DNA of 64,000 bases from Panopea generosa. Taxonomy: Eukaryota > Mollusca > Bivalvia > Adapedonta > Hiatellidae. Positions 39,262 through 52,309 of the stretch are shown here, piece after piece. The position numbers and the translations under genes are program-made. How positions within the stretch are numbered: the stretch's first letter is position 1; each line of letters begins with the position of its first letter. The stretch spans positions 7,374,544 to 7,438,543 of the forward strand of contig CM055895.1 in assembly GCA_029582155.1 (NCBI GenBank), in the 5' to 3' direction. A model generated the notes under the pieces. It saw only the letters and a list, made by a program, of their open reading frames with translations. It did not search any database and had not been told where the DNA came from.

Positions 39262-42200
39262 ATAAGACCATTAACAAAGTGTCTGACAAATCGCATCGTT
39301 CTCCCAAAATGAATTGTTATATGCTAACGAAGAGCAACAATAAACTGTCAACAGCAGACGATTAATCTGGTACCTGCAGACAGTAATATGTATCATATGA
39401 CTGTCGGTGGAATTCATTGTATCTGCTTTAACTATTTAAATGCCAAGCAGTACAATCTTGAATCTGTTTTCATTAAAGTGTAACCTTTTTTATATGCGCA
39501 CCATCGTTTGACATCCTAATTTACATGTATTTGCTCACCAGTCTACGTTTCCTATGTTGAAAACTATTTTAATTCATTTAAATTCTAATTATGGGTATCA
39601 TTTGCTAAATTAAATTTGATAAATTATTTATCTGTATCCTTGATCGATCCGACTGCACCTACGTGCAGGTTGCCATTGTCCGTCCTTGAAAGAAATTATG
39701 TAATTAGCAAGGAGATGTGTTGTGCTATGTATACAAAGCATCTGCTTCCATTAATTTGCATTTGATCAATACGTTTCTTTATGTTTGCTTAGCTTGTGTG
39801 TCTATCATCACTTTATCAAACTACTTTTCCATAACATACACATATACATGAACATGCAAAATGAACAAGAGAGGAGGTTACAACATAGTCTTTTTGTATC
39901 TATAACATGCAGTCGTGTAATTGGAAGACAGTTTAACTCCCTAATCCCTATACCTGCAATACACAGTTAAGCCATTGGAGGACGGTATAACTTCCCTTTT
40001 TCTTGTACCTCCAATACACAGTCAAGGCATTGGAGGACTGTATAACTTTCCCTTTTCTTGTACGTACCTGCAATATACAGTCAAGTCATTGGAAGACGGT
40101 ATAACTTCCCTTTTTCTTGTACGTACCTGCAATATACAGTCAAGTCATTGGAGGACGGTATAACTTCCATTTTTCTTGTACCTTCAATACACAGTCAAGT
40201 AACTGGAGGACGGTATAACTTCCCTTTTTCTTGTACCTCCAATACACAGTCAAGGCATTGGGGGACGGTATAACTTCCCTTTTTCTTGTACGTACCTCCA
40301 ATATACAGTCAAGTCATTGGGGGACGGTATAACTTCCCTTTTTCTTGTACCTTCAATACACAGTCAAGCCACTGGAGGACGGTATAACTTCCCTTTTTCA
40401 GTCAAGTCATTCGAGGATGGTATAACTTCCCTTTTTCTTGTACCTTCAATACACAGTCCAGCCATTGGAGGACGGTATAACTTCTCTTTTTCAGTCAAGC
40501 CATTGTAGGACGGTATAACTTTCCTTTTTTCTTGTACCTGCAATACACAGTAAAGGCATTGGAGGACAGTATAACTTTCCTTTTTCTTGTACGTACCTGC
40601 AATATACAGTCAAGGCACTGGAGGACGGTATAACTTCCTTTTTTCTTGTACGTACCTTCAATACACAGTCAAACCATTGGAAGACGGTATAACTTTCTTT
40701 TTACAGTCAAGCCATTAGAGGACGGTATAACTTCCCTTTTTTCTTGTACCTGCAATACACAGTCAATGCATTGGAGGACGGTATAACTTCCCTTTTTCTT
40801 GTACGTACCTACAATATACAGTCAAGTCAATGGAGGACGGTATAACTTCCTGTTTTCTTGTACGTACCTTCAATACACAGTCCAACCATTGGAGGACGGT
40901 ATAACTTTCTTTTTACAGTCAAGCCATTAGAGGACGGTATAACTTCCCTTTTTTCTTGTACCTCCAATTCACAGTAAAGGCATTGGAGGACGGTATAACT
41001 TCCCTTTTTCTTGTACCTGCAATACACAGTCAAGGCATTGGAGGACGGTATAACTTCCCTTTTTCTTGTACGTACCTGCAATATACAGTTAAGTCATTGG
41101 AGGACGGTATAACTTCCCTTTTTCTTGTACGTACCTTCAATACACAGTCAAACCATTGGAGGACGGTAAAACTTTCTTTTTACAGTCAAGCCATTGGAGG
41201 ACGGTATGACTTCCCTTTTTTCTTGTACCTGCAATACACAGTAAAGGCAATGGAGGACGATATAGCTTCCATTTTTCTTGTACCTGCATTACACAGTCAA
41301 TCTATTGGAGGACGGTATAACTTCCCTTCTTCTTGTCCATGTACCTTCAATTCACAGTCAAGCCATTTGGGGACGGTATAACTTCCCTTCTTCTTGTACC
41401 TTCAATTCACAGTCAAGACACTGGAGGACGGTATAGCTTCCCTTTTTCTTGTACCTTCAATTTATAGTCAATGCATTTGAGGACGGTATAACTTCCCTTC
41501 TTCTTGTACCTTCAATTCACAGTCAAGACATTGGAGGACGGTATAGCTTCCATTTTTCTTGTACCTTCAATTCACAGTCAAGGCATTGGAGGACGGTATA
41601 ACTTCCTTTTTCTTGTACCTGCAATACACAGTCAAGCCATTGGAGGACGGTATAACTTCGTTTTTCTGGTTCCTTCAATACACAGTCAAGGCACTGAAGG
41701 ACGGTAAACTTCCCTTTTTCTTGTACGTACCTGCAATTTACAGTCAATGCATTGAAGGACGTTACAGCTTATACTTTCTTCATTCTGCAATACACAATTA
41801 GATACGATACTAGTATGGTTAAAATAAGCAATAAATACATACAAGATAAATGCTAATTTCTGAACGCGGAAGCTTTATAAAAATTACTCAACACATTTCC
41901 TTGTTAATAAGTAATCTTCTTTGAGGACAATGGCAACTCACACGAAAGAGTAGTCGGATCGAATAAATATGCAGATATGTTTTTTTTCAAATTAGCAAAG
42001 AATATACATAATTAGAATTTAAATGAATAGACTACTTTGTAAATATGGGAAACACAGACTTGTAAGACTTGTTATACCAAAACAAGCAAATACGTGTAAA
42101 TTAGGATGTAAAAAGCTTGTGCATATATGAAAAAGGCTATACTTTAATGAAGACAGATTCCATGTTGTTTTCCTTTTAAATGCAATGAATTTCACCGGTA

Positions 42201-42330
42201 ATACACTTACCGTCTGCAGGTAACAGATTAATCGATTGTTGTTGACAGTTTATTGGTGCTCTTCGTTAGTATATAACAACTTATCTCGGGAAAACGATGT
42301 GATTTGTCAGCCACGTTGTTACTGGTCTAT
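39262..42330. mobile_element. Large foldback element with arms of about 500 bp and a minisatellite core
   Basis: The left arm, about 39262-39780, is matched in inverted order by the right arm, about 41838-42330. Shared blocks include CTAACGAAGAGCA, CAATAAACTGTCAACA, GATTAATCTG, TACCTGCAGAC, TCTTCATTAAAGT, CATCCTAATTTACA, CATTTAAATTCTAATTATG, GATCCGACT and GTTGCCATTGTCC. The arms are diverged by small insertions and substitutions but colinear throughout. Between them lies the 55-59 bp array. No transposase frame is seen. Exact ends and target duplication are uncertain; homology fades outward of 39262 and 42330. Confidence 0.85.
39915..41790 (+). repeat. 55-59 bp minisatellite, about 34 copies, core of the foldback element
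   Basis: The unit contains CAGTCAAGCCATTGGAGGAC, GGTATAACTTCCCTTTTTCT and TGTACCTGCAATACA. A 4 bp CGTA insertion after TTGTA gives the 59 bp form, and some units lack the TTCTTGTACCT segment. Several short open frames on both strands are repeat artefacts. Confidence 0.95.
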
Positions 42331-42375
42331 CCGACTCATAGAAATCGGAGTAGAACCACCGTTCTTCCGCAAATA

Positions 42376-43195
<820 letters not shown>

Positions 43196-43560
43196 TGGAT
43201 AGGGTATCTAACAGAAACCGCAATGACTGCTGGAAGTCCTATAATAGATGTAGGCCGGATATCCACTATGTACAGACAAATACGCCACTACGAGATACGC
43301 GCTGTTTCTATAGCCGCAGTTACTGCTGGAAATCCTATAATAACACGGAGTTCAACTATGAATAGTCAAGTTAGCCTATACCAGATACAATACGCACTGC
43401 TTCTAGGGCTGCAGTAACGGCTGGGAATCCTATAATAGCACGGGATTTCCACTAGAAATAACCAAAATATACTGATACGAGATACGCACTTCTTCTAGAG
43501 CCGCAGTAACGACTGAGAATCATATAGAAGCACGGATTTTCCACTAGAAATAACCATTGC
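43196..43560 (+). repeat. About 110-115 bp tandem repeat, four degenerate copies
   Basis: Copies contain GCAGTAACGGCTGGGAATCC, TATAATAGCACGG, TTTCCACTAGAAATAACC and GATACGAGATACGCAC. Divergence between copies is considerable. Confidence 0.85.
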
Positions 43561-45261
43561 TTCTATAACGTTTATCTCTTCATCAAACTGTGCCTCTTAA
43601 AGTCAATGTCGTTAGTCCACATGTCTCCTGTTTGGCCAACCTGATATTTATAGCTCAATATTTCAGTGATATTCTAGACTTGCGAACGAAATGTCACGTC
43701 TTTAGAAGCAGATGCGAGGATCAGAATTACTTGTGCATGCCATGAATCGTCCTGACTAAATGTTACACCGAGATGAGTGTGGTGTGTTAATAAATTCAAA
43801 TGAGTGAGTGATCTACTTGGTTGTCCCTTACTCGTAACTCTTAACAGCCAGCGGCTGGAATACCCATGATGCCTTTGGGATTAGAGTTCTGCCTGGTCAT
43901 TTACTTTGATCAGACTCTTCAAGCTAATGAGAATTTAAAGTATCCGCTGCAAAGTAAACGCGTAGGAATACATCACTTTTGTCCTGGTTGACATTAAATT
44001 CTCTAGATATAATATTCAATATTATCGTAACGGTTATTGTTTCCATTATCAGCTGAAGTCTGAAACAATGGTTGGTTTATTGTTAAATGACGATATTTTG
44101 GGGTGAAAATATTAAACACCCGCCTTTTATCTCCCGACTTAGAAAAATACAAAATCTATAATTCAAGAAAATATCTACACAGTGTAGAAGCTGACGTCAT
44201 TGTTTAGGTTTTGTCTACACGAATGTATAACTATGTCAATATTTACGAATGTCATATAAATCCACGCTCATATATTGGTGACGAATCCGAACTTGGAACA
44301 TTTCAAACGACTTTTATGTGAAAGGTTTATGTATTTACATCGTCTCACGGCCGTCTACTTCTGAACGTCAACTACATCTTTATATGTCATTGTTTCCTAT
44401 CGAATAAATTGGTCTATGGGAATTTTTGTCAACGACTGGTAGCATTTAGAGTTGTGTTCAATGGTACAAGATATTGAATCTTTACATCTCAAATTTGAAC
44501 ATTTTGTGACTTACTTCATTGTTTCTCAAAACAATTTGATGTTCTGATTGTGGTGCTCGGTTAATGTCGCTGAACCAAAGAAACCAATTAAACACTAAAC
44601 AGGAGAAAATAGGTAACAACTTTTTTGTTGTATTTTATTATTTAAATAAGCGTGGAACCGTGATGTACGTCATTTTCGTTCATACAATATTAAACCGACC
44701 ATCAAAATGTCGATGCTTCTTTGTTTACGTGAGAAACGTAAAAAGTAGTCCGGCCTCAGGATTTTTATCGAAAAATAAGTCTTTAAAAATTGACGTTGTC
44801 AAATGAAAATGCCTTAATTACATATATGATAGTGAGAGTGAAATTATAAAGCAAAAAACATTGCTACACCCATTATAACAAACATGCCACTTATATCAAT
44901 AATGATTTGCTATGTCACGTTTGGCTGTTTTCTAGCAGTCTGAGTATATACAGTCGCCATATTGCTATTTTGCAATGGAATAAATTACCAAAAACAAATC
45001 GATCCATAAATTTATTTTTCAAAGAAGTTTTTTTATTAGATAGCAGTGTTTATATTCATCTCTTTTTGTTAAATGAAAGTATTGTTTTCAGGTACAGTGA
45101 ATAATCTTCTCTCTCTATATTTATAGTTATTTCATTATTATTAAATACGTTACAAATAATATAGCACTTACCTTTGCTTCGTCCATAAAACATGGCCTCG
45201 ATATCTACAAGAAAAGCACTATCATAATTTGAAATAAAACCAACCTTCGTGGCAGTTTTAA
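43561..45261 (+). other. Intergenic sequence without recognised features
   Basis: Unique AT-rich sequence. Several short frames are present and none is recognised. Confidence 0.5.
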
Positions 45262-45450
45262 GATTACTTACTTACGCTTATCGCTAATGTCTTGGGTTTA
45301 AAGAAACACATTTATGTAAGAAAGTTGTTTAGTTACTTGCGGACGGACGGTACTTGTGCACAGATTTGTTCTGAGGTCTTTTCTTTTACTAATATAACCG
45401 CTTGTCATATATGATATGTATTTTGTGTCAATGCCGTCAAATCCTGTTCT
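45262..45450 (+). mobile_element. SINE-A fragment, degraded
   Basis: It shares AGTTACTTGCGGACGGACGG, TTCTGAGGTCTT and CAATGCCGTCAAATCC with SINE-A. The tRNA-like head is mostly lost. Confidence 0.6.
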
Positions 45451-46259
45451 ATTGTACACTCACAAAACATATAGATACATTCATTTTATTTAAATGTTTC
45501 ACACGCATTACATATATATTTAACGAACTATGTCACAGACGCATAATACAGAGAGCACATTATACTAACACATGAACATTTCAATGTAGCAGGTATGCAA
45601 TTGTCACGTAAACCTAGTAACTTCTGGGCAAATACCACATTGTTCACAGCAGAGGTTAGGCTACGAGCTGAGGGCAGACACGGAGACAGATGCTCTCTCA
45701 GAATTAATTTTATTAAGTTAATGAAAAGAAAACATTGGCATATATAGGAATACACGCACAATTGCGTGCTCCTTTGATCTCTACAATATGCATGTCCTGT
45801 ATTGATACAATGTTTCATTAGACAATGCTATTTTTAATAAGACATGCATGCCATATTTCAAGATACTAGTAAATGGTTTCTATAACGTAATTTATTTTGT
45901 GTTAAAACCGTATATATTACTCCTTGCGCTATCCTGTACAGTGGTCATTTTATTATACACTTTGCTTTTATCCTACATTGCAGAAGTCAATGAACTTCTT
46001 CTTGTATTGTATCCATCAATATGTACATGTGTTTTTTATCTTACATTCATGCCTTTCCTGAACTTGCACTTTACTATATCGTGACCGCTGATCTGTACAG
46101 CGTAGTTTCTCCCTATTGTTACATATGTCACACAAGTCATTCTCGTTTCTGTAGCTTGTCTATTAATCTTTACATCGTGATTTACTGGGTTGTTATCGCA
46201 AATCCCTATACCATGATGCACTTTGTCGTTTACTTATTTTTGGTTTATGTATACACGTT
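45451..46259 (+). other. Intergenic sequence without recognised features
   Basis: AT-rich unique sequence. Nothing is recognised. Confidence 0.5.
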
Positions 46260-46480
46260 AGGTCCTCCCAGTGGTTTTAGAGATCTGGGAAACATGACCA
46301 ATCATTTTACGAGATTTGGGGAACATTGGCCATTACTTTCAGTGATCAAGGGTCAGTCTAATTTTAGAGATTTGGGGAGAAATACTTTGAGGGAACTATG
46401 GCAAATACATTTTGAGATCTGGGGAACAATAGTCATTATTTTTAATAGATCCAGGGAACAGAGACCCCCCGCTGAGAGGT
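46260..46480 (+). repeat. Degenerate tandem repeat of about 45-50 bp
   Basis: The motif TTTTAGAGATTTGGGGA with variants ACGAGATTTGGGGAACAT and TTGAGATCTGGGGAACA recurs four or five times. It is old and diverged. Confidence 0.6.
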
Positions 46481-46841
46481 CCTCAAACTTCTAATACTTA
46501 CTTTATTCAGTTATATTGTCCGCCTATCATGATTTAGCCCTCCGTTCTTCTATATGCCAATCAGTTCCAATGAATGTTGTCTACAAGTAACAATTTACTT
46601 CTGGTGACATATTTCTTCGTATTTGCCATTAGATGTAAGCATATACAGTTGTTTAGTTTATAAATATACATTGAACGAAGACAAACATATTTCTTTTACC
46701 GATGTTTGTCTACCTTTTTTGTTTTTGAGTATTTGATTTTTTAAAAAAGTGTAATATTGATTTTTTTTTTAAACTAGTAATTATGTACGATGGTTAGTTA
46801 AATAGTAATGAATATATGTATATACCATTTTACCAGTATTA

Positions 46842-46870
46842 CGCACGCGCGCACGCACGCACGCACGCAA

Positions 46871-46905
<35 letters not shown>

Positions 46906-46917
46906 TACACACACACT
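46842..46917. repeat. (ACGC)n microsatellite
   Basis: About 15 tetranucleotide units with one interruption, followed by a short ACAC tract. Confidence 0.95.
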
Positions 46918-47159
46918 GCATGGTAATCATGGTTTGGTAAAATAAAAAGACAAAACATGGTGCATATTTTGATTTCCATTTGAGAGATTCATTAAACACA
47001 CTAGACTCTTTATTATTATTTCACGGTAATAATACGCTTTTTTCCTAAATGTAAGAATTGGTTGGTGTGTTGAATGATTTAAATACAATATACTAGGGCT
47101 ATATACGGATTATTACTGCACTGACTTGATACGGTAACCTGAATCGTCTCTTGTGAATA

Positions 47160-47335
47160 TGTCAGATCACCTTATCGATGGCATGCGTTGGGGCACAGGT
47201 CAATAATTATGTGTCAACCAACGGTGCCACAATGCTACTCGGATTCATTTTGACATCTTCCTCCACAAGTTCAACCGGATATATCATAATGAACCTGTGA
47301 TGTGTTGAAAATGACGTTAATTATATAAACGGTCG
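47160..47335 (+). mobile_element. Possible SINE-A remnant
   Basis: GTCAACCAACGGTGCCAC, ATCTTCCTCCACAAGTTCAA, CCGGATATATCATAATGAAC and GTGTTGAAAATGACGTTAA parallel the 3' half of SINE-A. It is weak and strongly diverged. Confidence 0.4.
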
Positions 47336-48306
47336 TATAGACGATTCAGGCTTCTTATTCCAGGTTATTAGTTTTGCCCTAACCTACTCTATTTTCGCAG
47401 ATTGGATAATTACCTCCTTCTTTTTGTCATTTATGATTATATCAAAATCAAATCTAACCTGAATACCAACTACTCATGTCTGATCCAGTAGAGATCGCGT
47501 TATAGAATCAGTCTTGAATAGTATAGCGCGAGAACACTCTTTGGTCGACATAAATATGGTATTAAAACATCAGCAACTGCGCACGTAAAACGGAATAAAT
47601 TGACCTGATTGTTCAGTACTTCCGGCTTAATGACATGAACTACAAGGACGGGACCAACCATTAACTTTAAATTGGACCTCCCTTTTTAGCGGTTAAATAT
47701 TTTTGACAAAAGTTACTGAACAGATTGATATAGGTCATACTTCTTTAAGTATTTTGGTGTTCTAGTTCGGAATTTGTTCCCGATGGACCCACTTGGAATG
47801 TTTTCTTTTCTTGAATTATATATTGCAACATTGTTTTTGATAGTATACAAAGAAATTGTATATTTTACATATTGGAAATGCAAAATCCACTAAGTCATGA
47901 ATAGTCCTACATTTCCATACATCTGGTCTCGGCGATAGTACCAACTTCAATTTTCGACAGTGTTATAATTTTACCTTCACTGCTTTAAGAACAAGTATGT
48001 CTTTTGAAAACAGATATAAGATTTGAAAAGTTCACAGAAATGTTTCTAAACCGTAATAGATATAGGAAATCAATCATCACGGTTACTTTCCCAACGGGCG
48101 TCAGTATATCAGATGTTACAGTGTGGTTAGATTGGTTATTGTATTTGTATGTAACTTGTGTATATACAATGCATGTAGTAAAAACATGTAATACATAAAT
48201 CATATATATGATGTCTAAGATTTAACTGTTATTCAAACTACATCAACATATACGACATGTCTGTAATTCCTTATCGTATAAACTTGGTATGCTGGTACCT
48301 TTTTAT
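47336..48306 (+). other. Intergenic sequence without recognised features
   Basis: Unique sequence with no element or gene recognised. Confidence 0.5.
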
Positions 48307-48600
48307 CGCCTCGATGACCTAGTGGTAGAGCGTCCGCCTCGAATGCGTAAGGTCGTGTGTTTAATCCCCGCTCAGGCTCCAGAAAAATTCCTGGCTGGTG
48401 CTTTGCATTTACATGGTAGTTTAGGTGGGCACTGTGTCAGTATAATGTGACTGGGTGGGGTATCATACTTTGTGTCTGCGACACGAGTCTCCAGTGTGGC
48501 AGTGCTCAGAATACTGTATCAAGTACACATCGTCGCAGTATGACTGAACTCTTGATGAAACAATGCTAAACACCATACAACAAACAACACTCTTTTTACA
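48307..48600 (+). mobile_element. SINE-B copy, good tRNA-like head
   Basis: The head has GACCTAGTGGTAGAGCGTCC (A box) and GTGTTTAATCCCCGC (diverged B box). The body contains CACTGTGTCAGTATAATGTG, GGTATCATACTTTGTGTCTG and CTCCAGTGTGGCAGTGCTC, and the tail is CTAAACACCATACAACAAAC. It is one of the most complete B copies. Confidence 0.88.
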
Positions 48601-48692
48601 TAATCATAGACTACAATTGAATATTCCTACTGCATTCATTTTGCATAGAATTTTATTTTACGATTCTCATTTTTTTGTGCTGCGTTTGTAAT

Positions 48693-48805
48693 TGCTGCTG
48701 CTGCTGTTGCTGCTGTTGCTGCTGCTATTGCTGTACTGTTATTGCTGCTATTGTTGCTGCTGTTGTTGCTGCTGCTGTTGTTGCTACTGCTGTTGTTGCT
48801 ACTGC
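48693..48805. repeat. Interrupted (TGC/TTG)n microsatellite
   Basis: About 37 trinucleotide units of GCTGTTGCTGCT type with interruptions. A plus-strand frame through it gives poly-leucine (48742-48957), which is a repeat artefact. Confidence 0.95.
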
Positions 48806-51189
48806 TTTTGTGTTCATTGAATGATACATCTCCTTTTGAATATATATTTCCTATCCCTTATTGTCACAACATTGTTTGCGTGCCATTCTCTTATAACGTA
48901 CGTATATCCGTGCTGCATGCAATCAATATTCGTTATTGTTCTCGCTTGCAAGTGTGATAATTGACAATTATTACTCTTATCCATCCGCTGAAATCTTTCA
49001 TACCACTTTGAATGTTCAGTTCATTTACCAACGTTAAGAGTACATCACATTCAATATACATATGATGATTGAGTAACGCTACTGTGTACTGTCTGTATTT
49101 TCTAATTTAACATGTGCGGGATTCAGTAGTATGTTTGTAATAACTTGGTATTATGCTACATTTTCACACGAACACGCTTTGCATGGAATTGTAGTCTGTA
49201 ATAATCATATTGTACTATTTGAGTAGCTTATTCCTTGTATTCTTTAATTAATTTGTTTATTCTATATGTATTTTCAATATATATAACGTACTTTATAAGG
49301 AAATCTAGAACTAAGCATGAAAATTGTTTTTCATAATTCTGTCAAGAATTTAAAGAATTACCTAAACTCTGAGAGTACAATAGAAATAAATGTAATAAAT
49401 AAAGACGAGTTCAAAATTACATATATATTCTGTAAATACGTGGAAAAATCACTTCTAGATAAGTTTATAACTTATTCAGAATATAATATGCCAAAAGACG
49501 TTGCCTATATATATATTCGTTCCTAGAACTTGACAATGCTAAAAGAACATTTATAAAACTACGTTAGTAATTATTGTTAATTGTTACACAATCTATCGTT
49601 TATATTTCTGATTAATCTGTGATTTATGTATATTAATTAAATAAAGTTTCATAATTTTTTTATTCTTTTGTATCTATGCTTATGTGCTTCCATTGTATTC
49701 TATAATTATGATTATTCTACGTATTGATTATGCATCTGATGTTGATTTGTGGTGAGATCCTCCTTCGTTATACATTTATTCTATAACTAGTATTACAATA
49801 AATACAGTTATATTCATATCACCCTTGCCCTACAGAACCACTAAGAAAGACGATATATACCATACAAATGTAAGGTCAAGTTTTGACCCCTATTTCTTTT
49901 GCATAATGCGATGTAAAGCTTTGACCCTCCTTTCTGGACACATATGTAGACTTTTGACCCCGTGTTTGATACGGGGTTCAATCCCCATCCGGGATTTAAT
50001 TCCCTTCTGACTAGGAACTCCAGACTAGTAAGAGCTTAAACGAATGTGTAGATAAAGTTTCATGTAGATTAAATGTTATTTTGACCCTTATATATAGAGT
50101 TTTGACCGTCAAATTTTACGCTGCAATGTAAAGTTTGTGTATCTAGGTTTTGAAGTTTACAGGGCACATACGTATTCATTTTCAGGTCAAGTGACCCCTC
50201 GAGCTGTTCTACTCTGGTTGTTTTAGATTTCGGAAGTTGTCACTGTAGTGGCATAACATAGGGAGCAGTGTTTTATTAATGAAAGAAGAAAATATTGTTT
50301 TACATGTATGATTTACATACGTTTTTTATATGCTGGTAATGACAATGCACTGGTGATGGTAAATTAGCTAACAAAAACATGGATTATATAAAAGTTTGGT
50401 TATTGTTTCATACTGGTAAAGAAATGATAACATATTCTGGTCTGTTTGGTTACAGATTGTTAGAATATGATTTACTCTATTAAAACTGGAACAAGAACAT
50501 TGATATTTGTTTAATAATCGAGTGCAAGAAATTTGCATTATTTATGCCGCAGCTGTTGCTTTTGCGATGTTGATTTTACAAGACATGCAAAATGTAGCCA
50601 ATTTACACCAAGTCTGTATATATAACCAGCCATGCAATGGCGTGCAATATAATCAGGTCGTCCTTGATACTTTGCATCAATGTTTGTATCAACAAACAAA
50701 CTGTATCTGTTCACTTTCAGCTCAACTCTTTTTATATTGTAAGAATGATGGCAACAATTTCTACAAATAATAGACAAACCTACAAAATCTATGCCATTTT
50801 TTAAGAGTAGACAAATGATAGAATATCCACTGACAACTAGTGTACGTGTTCGCCCATAACACTGGCCGATGATGCAAAATTTGATGCTCCAGGATGATCC
50901 AAAACTGACAATTACAGCACATATTGAGGTGGTCCACAATATATATCCTATTTCACAATTATATCACAAATTGAAGTGGCCCATGATATATAACGTCTGT
51001 AACATAACTGTCTAGTGACCGAGATCCATGAATGATGTAGTTCTCTCATATTTAATTGTGCACGTGTCTTATGAAAGTTTCAGATTTGATGAACAGCCCC
51101 AGACGTCATTAGAGATAATTGTTCATTTGATCACTGACAGTTGCTCTTCAGTTGATGACTCTGTGCCATCCGTATTGCATAAAGCTGAA
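48806..51189 (+). other. Intergenic sequence without supported genes
   Basis: AT-rich. Five TTTGACC motifs fall between 49880 and 50110. The minus-strand frame at 50538-50939 (133 codons) is unrecognised, ends in AT-rich DNA and has no splice or promoter support. Confidence 0.45.
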
Positions 51190-51440
51190 CACAGTTAGCT
51201 CAGTCAGTAGTGCATCTGACTACCAATCCATGGTCGTGAGTTCGAATTCCCGACCCGGTTTCCGTGATGAATGATGTCCATTCGTCTCTCATAATTGATT
51301 CTTCTAGGAAAGTTATCAATTGTTTGTGGAGATGGGTGTCTTAGAGTGCTGGTTAGACTTCAAGTATTTCATGAAAGAGTAATTAGGTTATTATAACTAA
51401 TCGTCTGTTTTCCCGCATAAAATGCCGCTTAATATTCAAA
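51190..51440 (+). mobile_element. SINE-C, plus strand
   Basis: The tRNA-like head has AGTTAGCTCAGTCAGTAGTG (A box) and GTGAGTTCGAATTCCCGACC (B box). The body contains TCTCTCATAATTGATTCTTC, AAAGTTATCAATTG, TTGTGGAGATGGGTG and AGTGCTGGTTAGAC, and it ends AATATTCAAAC. Confidence 0.82.
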
Positions 51441-51699
51441 CAAACTTACATGCAGTACGTGCAGCCAAAAACTAAGCTTATAAAATGACTGCAATGTAAA
51501 TTTTAGTTCCATTTTGAAGTCAGAAATATAAGTTATGTCAAAATTAAACATGAGCGTGATATAGAGATGAATGCATTAGAGGGAATATACAAGTGTCAGG
51601 ATTTTTCAAAATTTAAAAATTGGCTTAAAATGTTTTTCCCCAATATACTATGCCTATATACATATTTATTGTATGTCTCTTAAATGTTTTGTGTATTGT

Positions 51700-52030
51700 A
51701 GCTTAGGAAGAAGAAGTAGGAAGAAAAAGAGAAGAAGTAGATAGTGAAGAAGAAATAGAAAAAAAAAATGGGGAAAAAAGAAGAAAGGCAAACACGTAAA
51801 TGAGAAAAACATATCCCCAACAAACATTCGATGTGTAAAAGGTAAAACAAAGAAAACAATTAAAAATGAAGATTAACGTGAAGAACAAGAAAGAAAAGTA
51901 CAGGTAAAATAAAATACTGATAAGAAGAAAAAACAATAGCAATTAAACAGTTAAAACACATTCAAACAAATAACCAAGTAACAAAGGAAAATACAAAGAA
52001 AATAAAATAAAAATAATATTTAGAAAAATA
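51700..52030 (+). other. Purine-rich tract
   Basis: Over about 330 bp the plus strand is mostly A and G (GGAAGAAGAAGTAGGAAGAA type at the start, A-rich later). No coding signal is seen. Confidence 0.8.
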
Positions 52031-52309
52031 TACAAAGCAACTCGTATAATGTATAGCAATACATATCAGTAACTCATTAGGGTAATTGACATAAAACAAG
52101 TCATTTCTTCTAAACGTATTATGGTAATATGTCAGACGAAAACTATTGCCAAGAGGACCTTGGTTAACGAGCCATTACTTAAAAAATAATTAGGTTTGGA
52201 TGATCTGTCGTCACACCCGTCATCATTATGTAATCGTTATTGTCATCAAAAAGTCATTTTGTTATAACGGACTTTCTGGATTGCTTAATGATAATTTACG
52301 TATATTCAA

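Noticed and set aside
48742-48957. A poly-leucine protein frame.
   Set aside because: It is the translation of the TGC/TTG microsatellite.
50538-50939. A 133-codon minus-strand frame as a gene.
   Set aside because: No recognised domain, no splice partner, and it overlaps another unrecognised frame on the plus strand.
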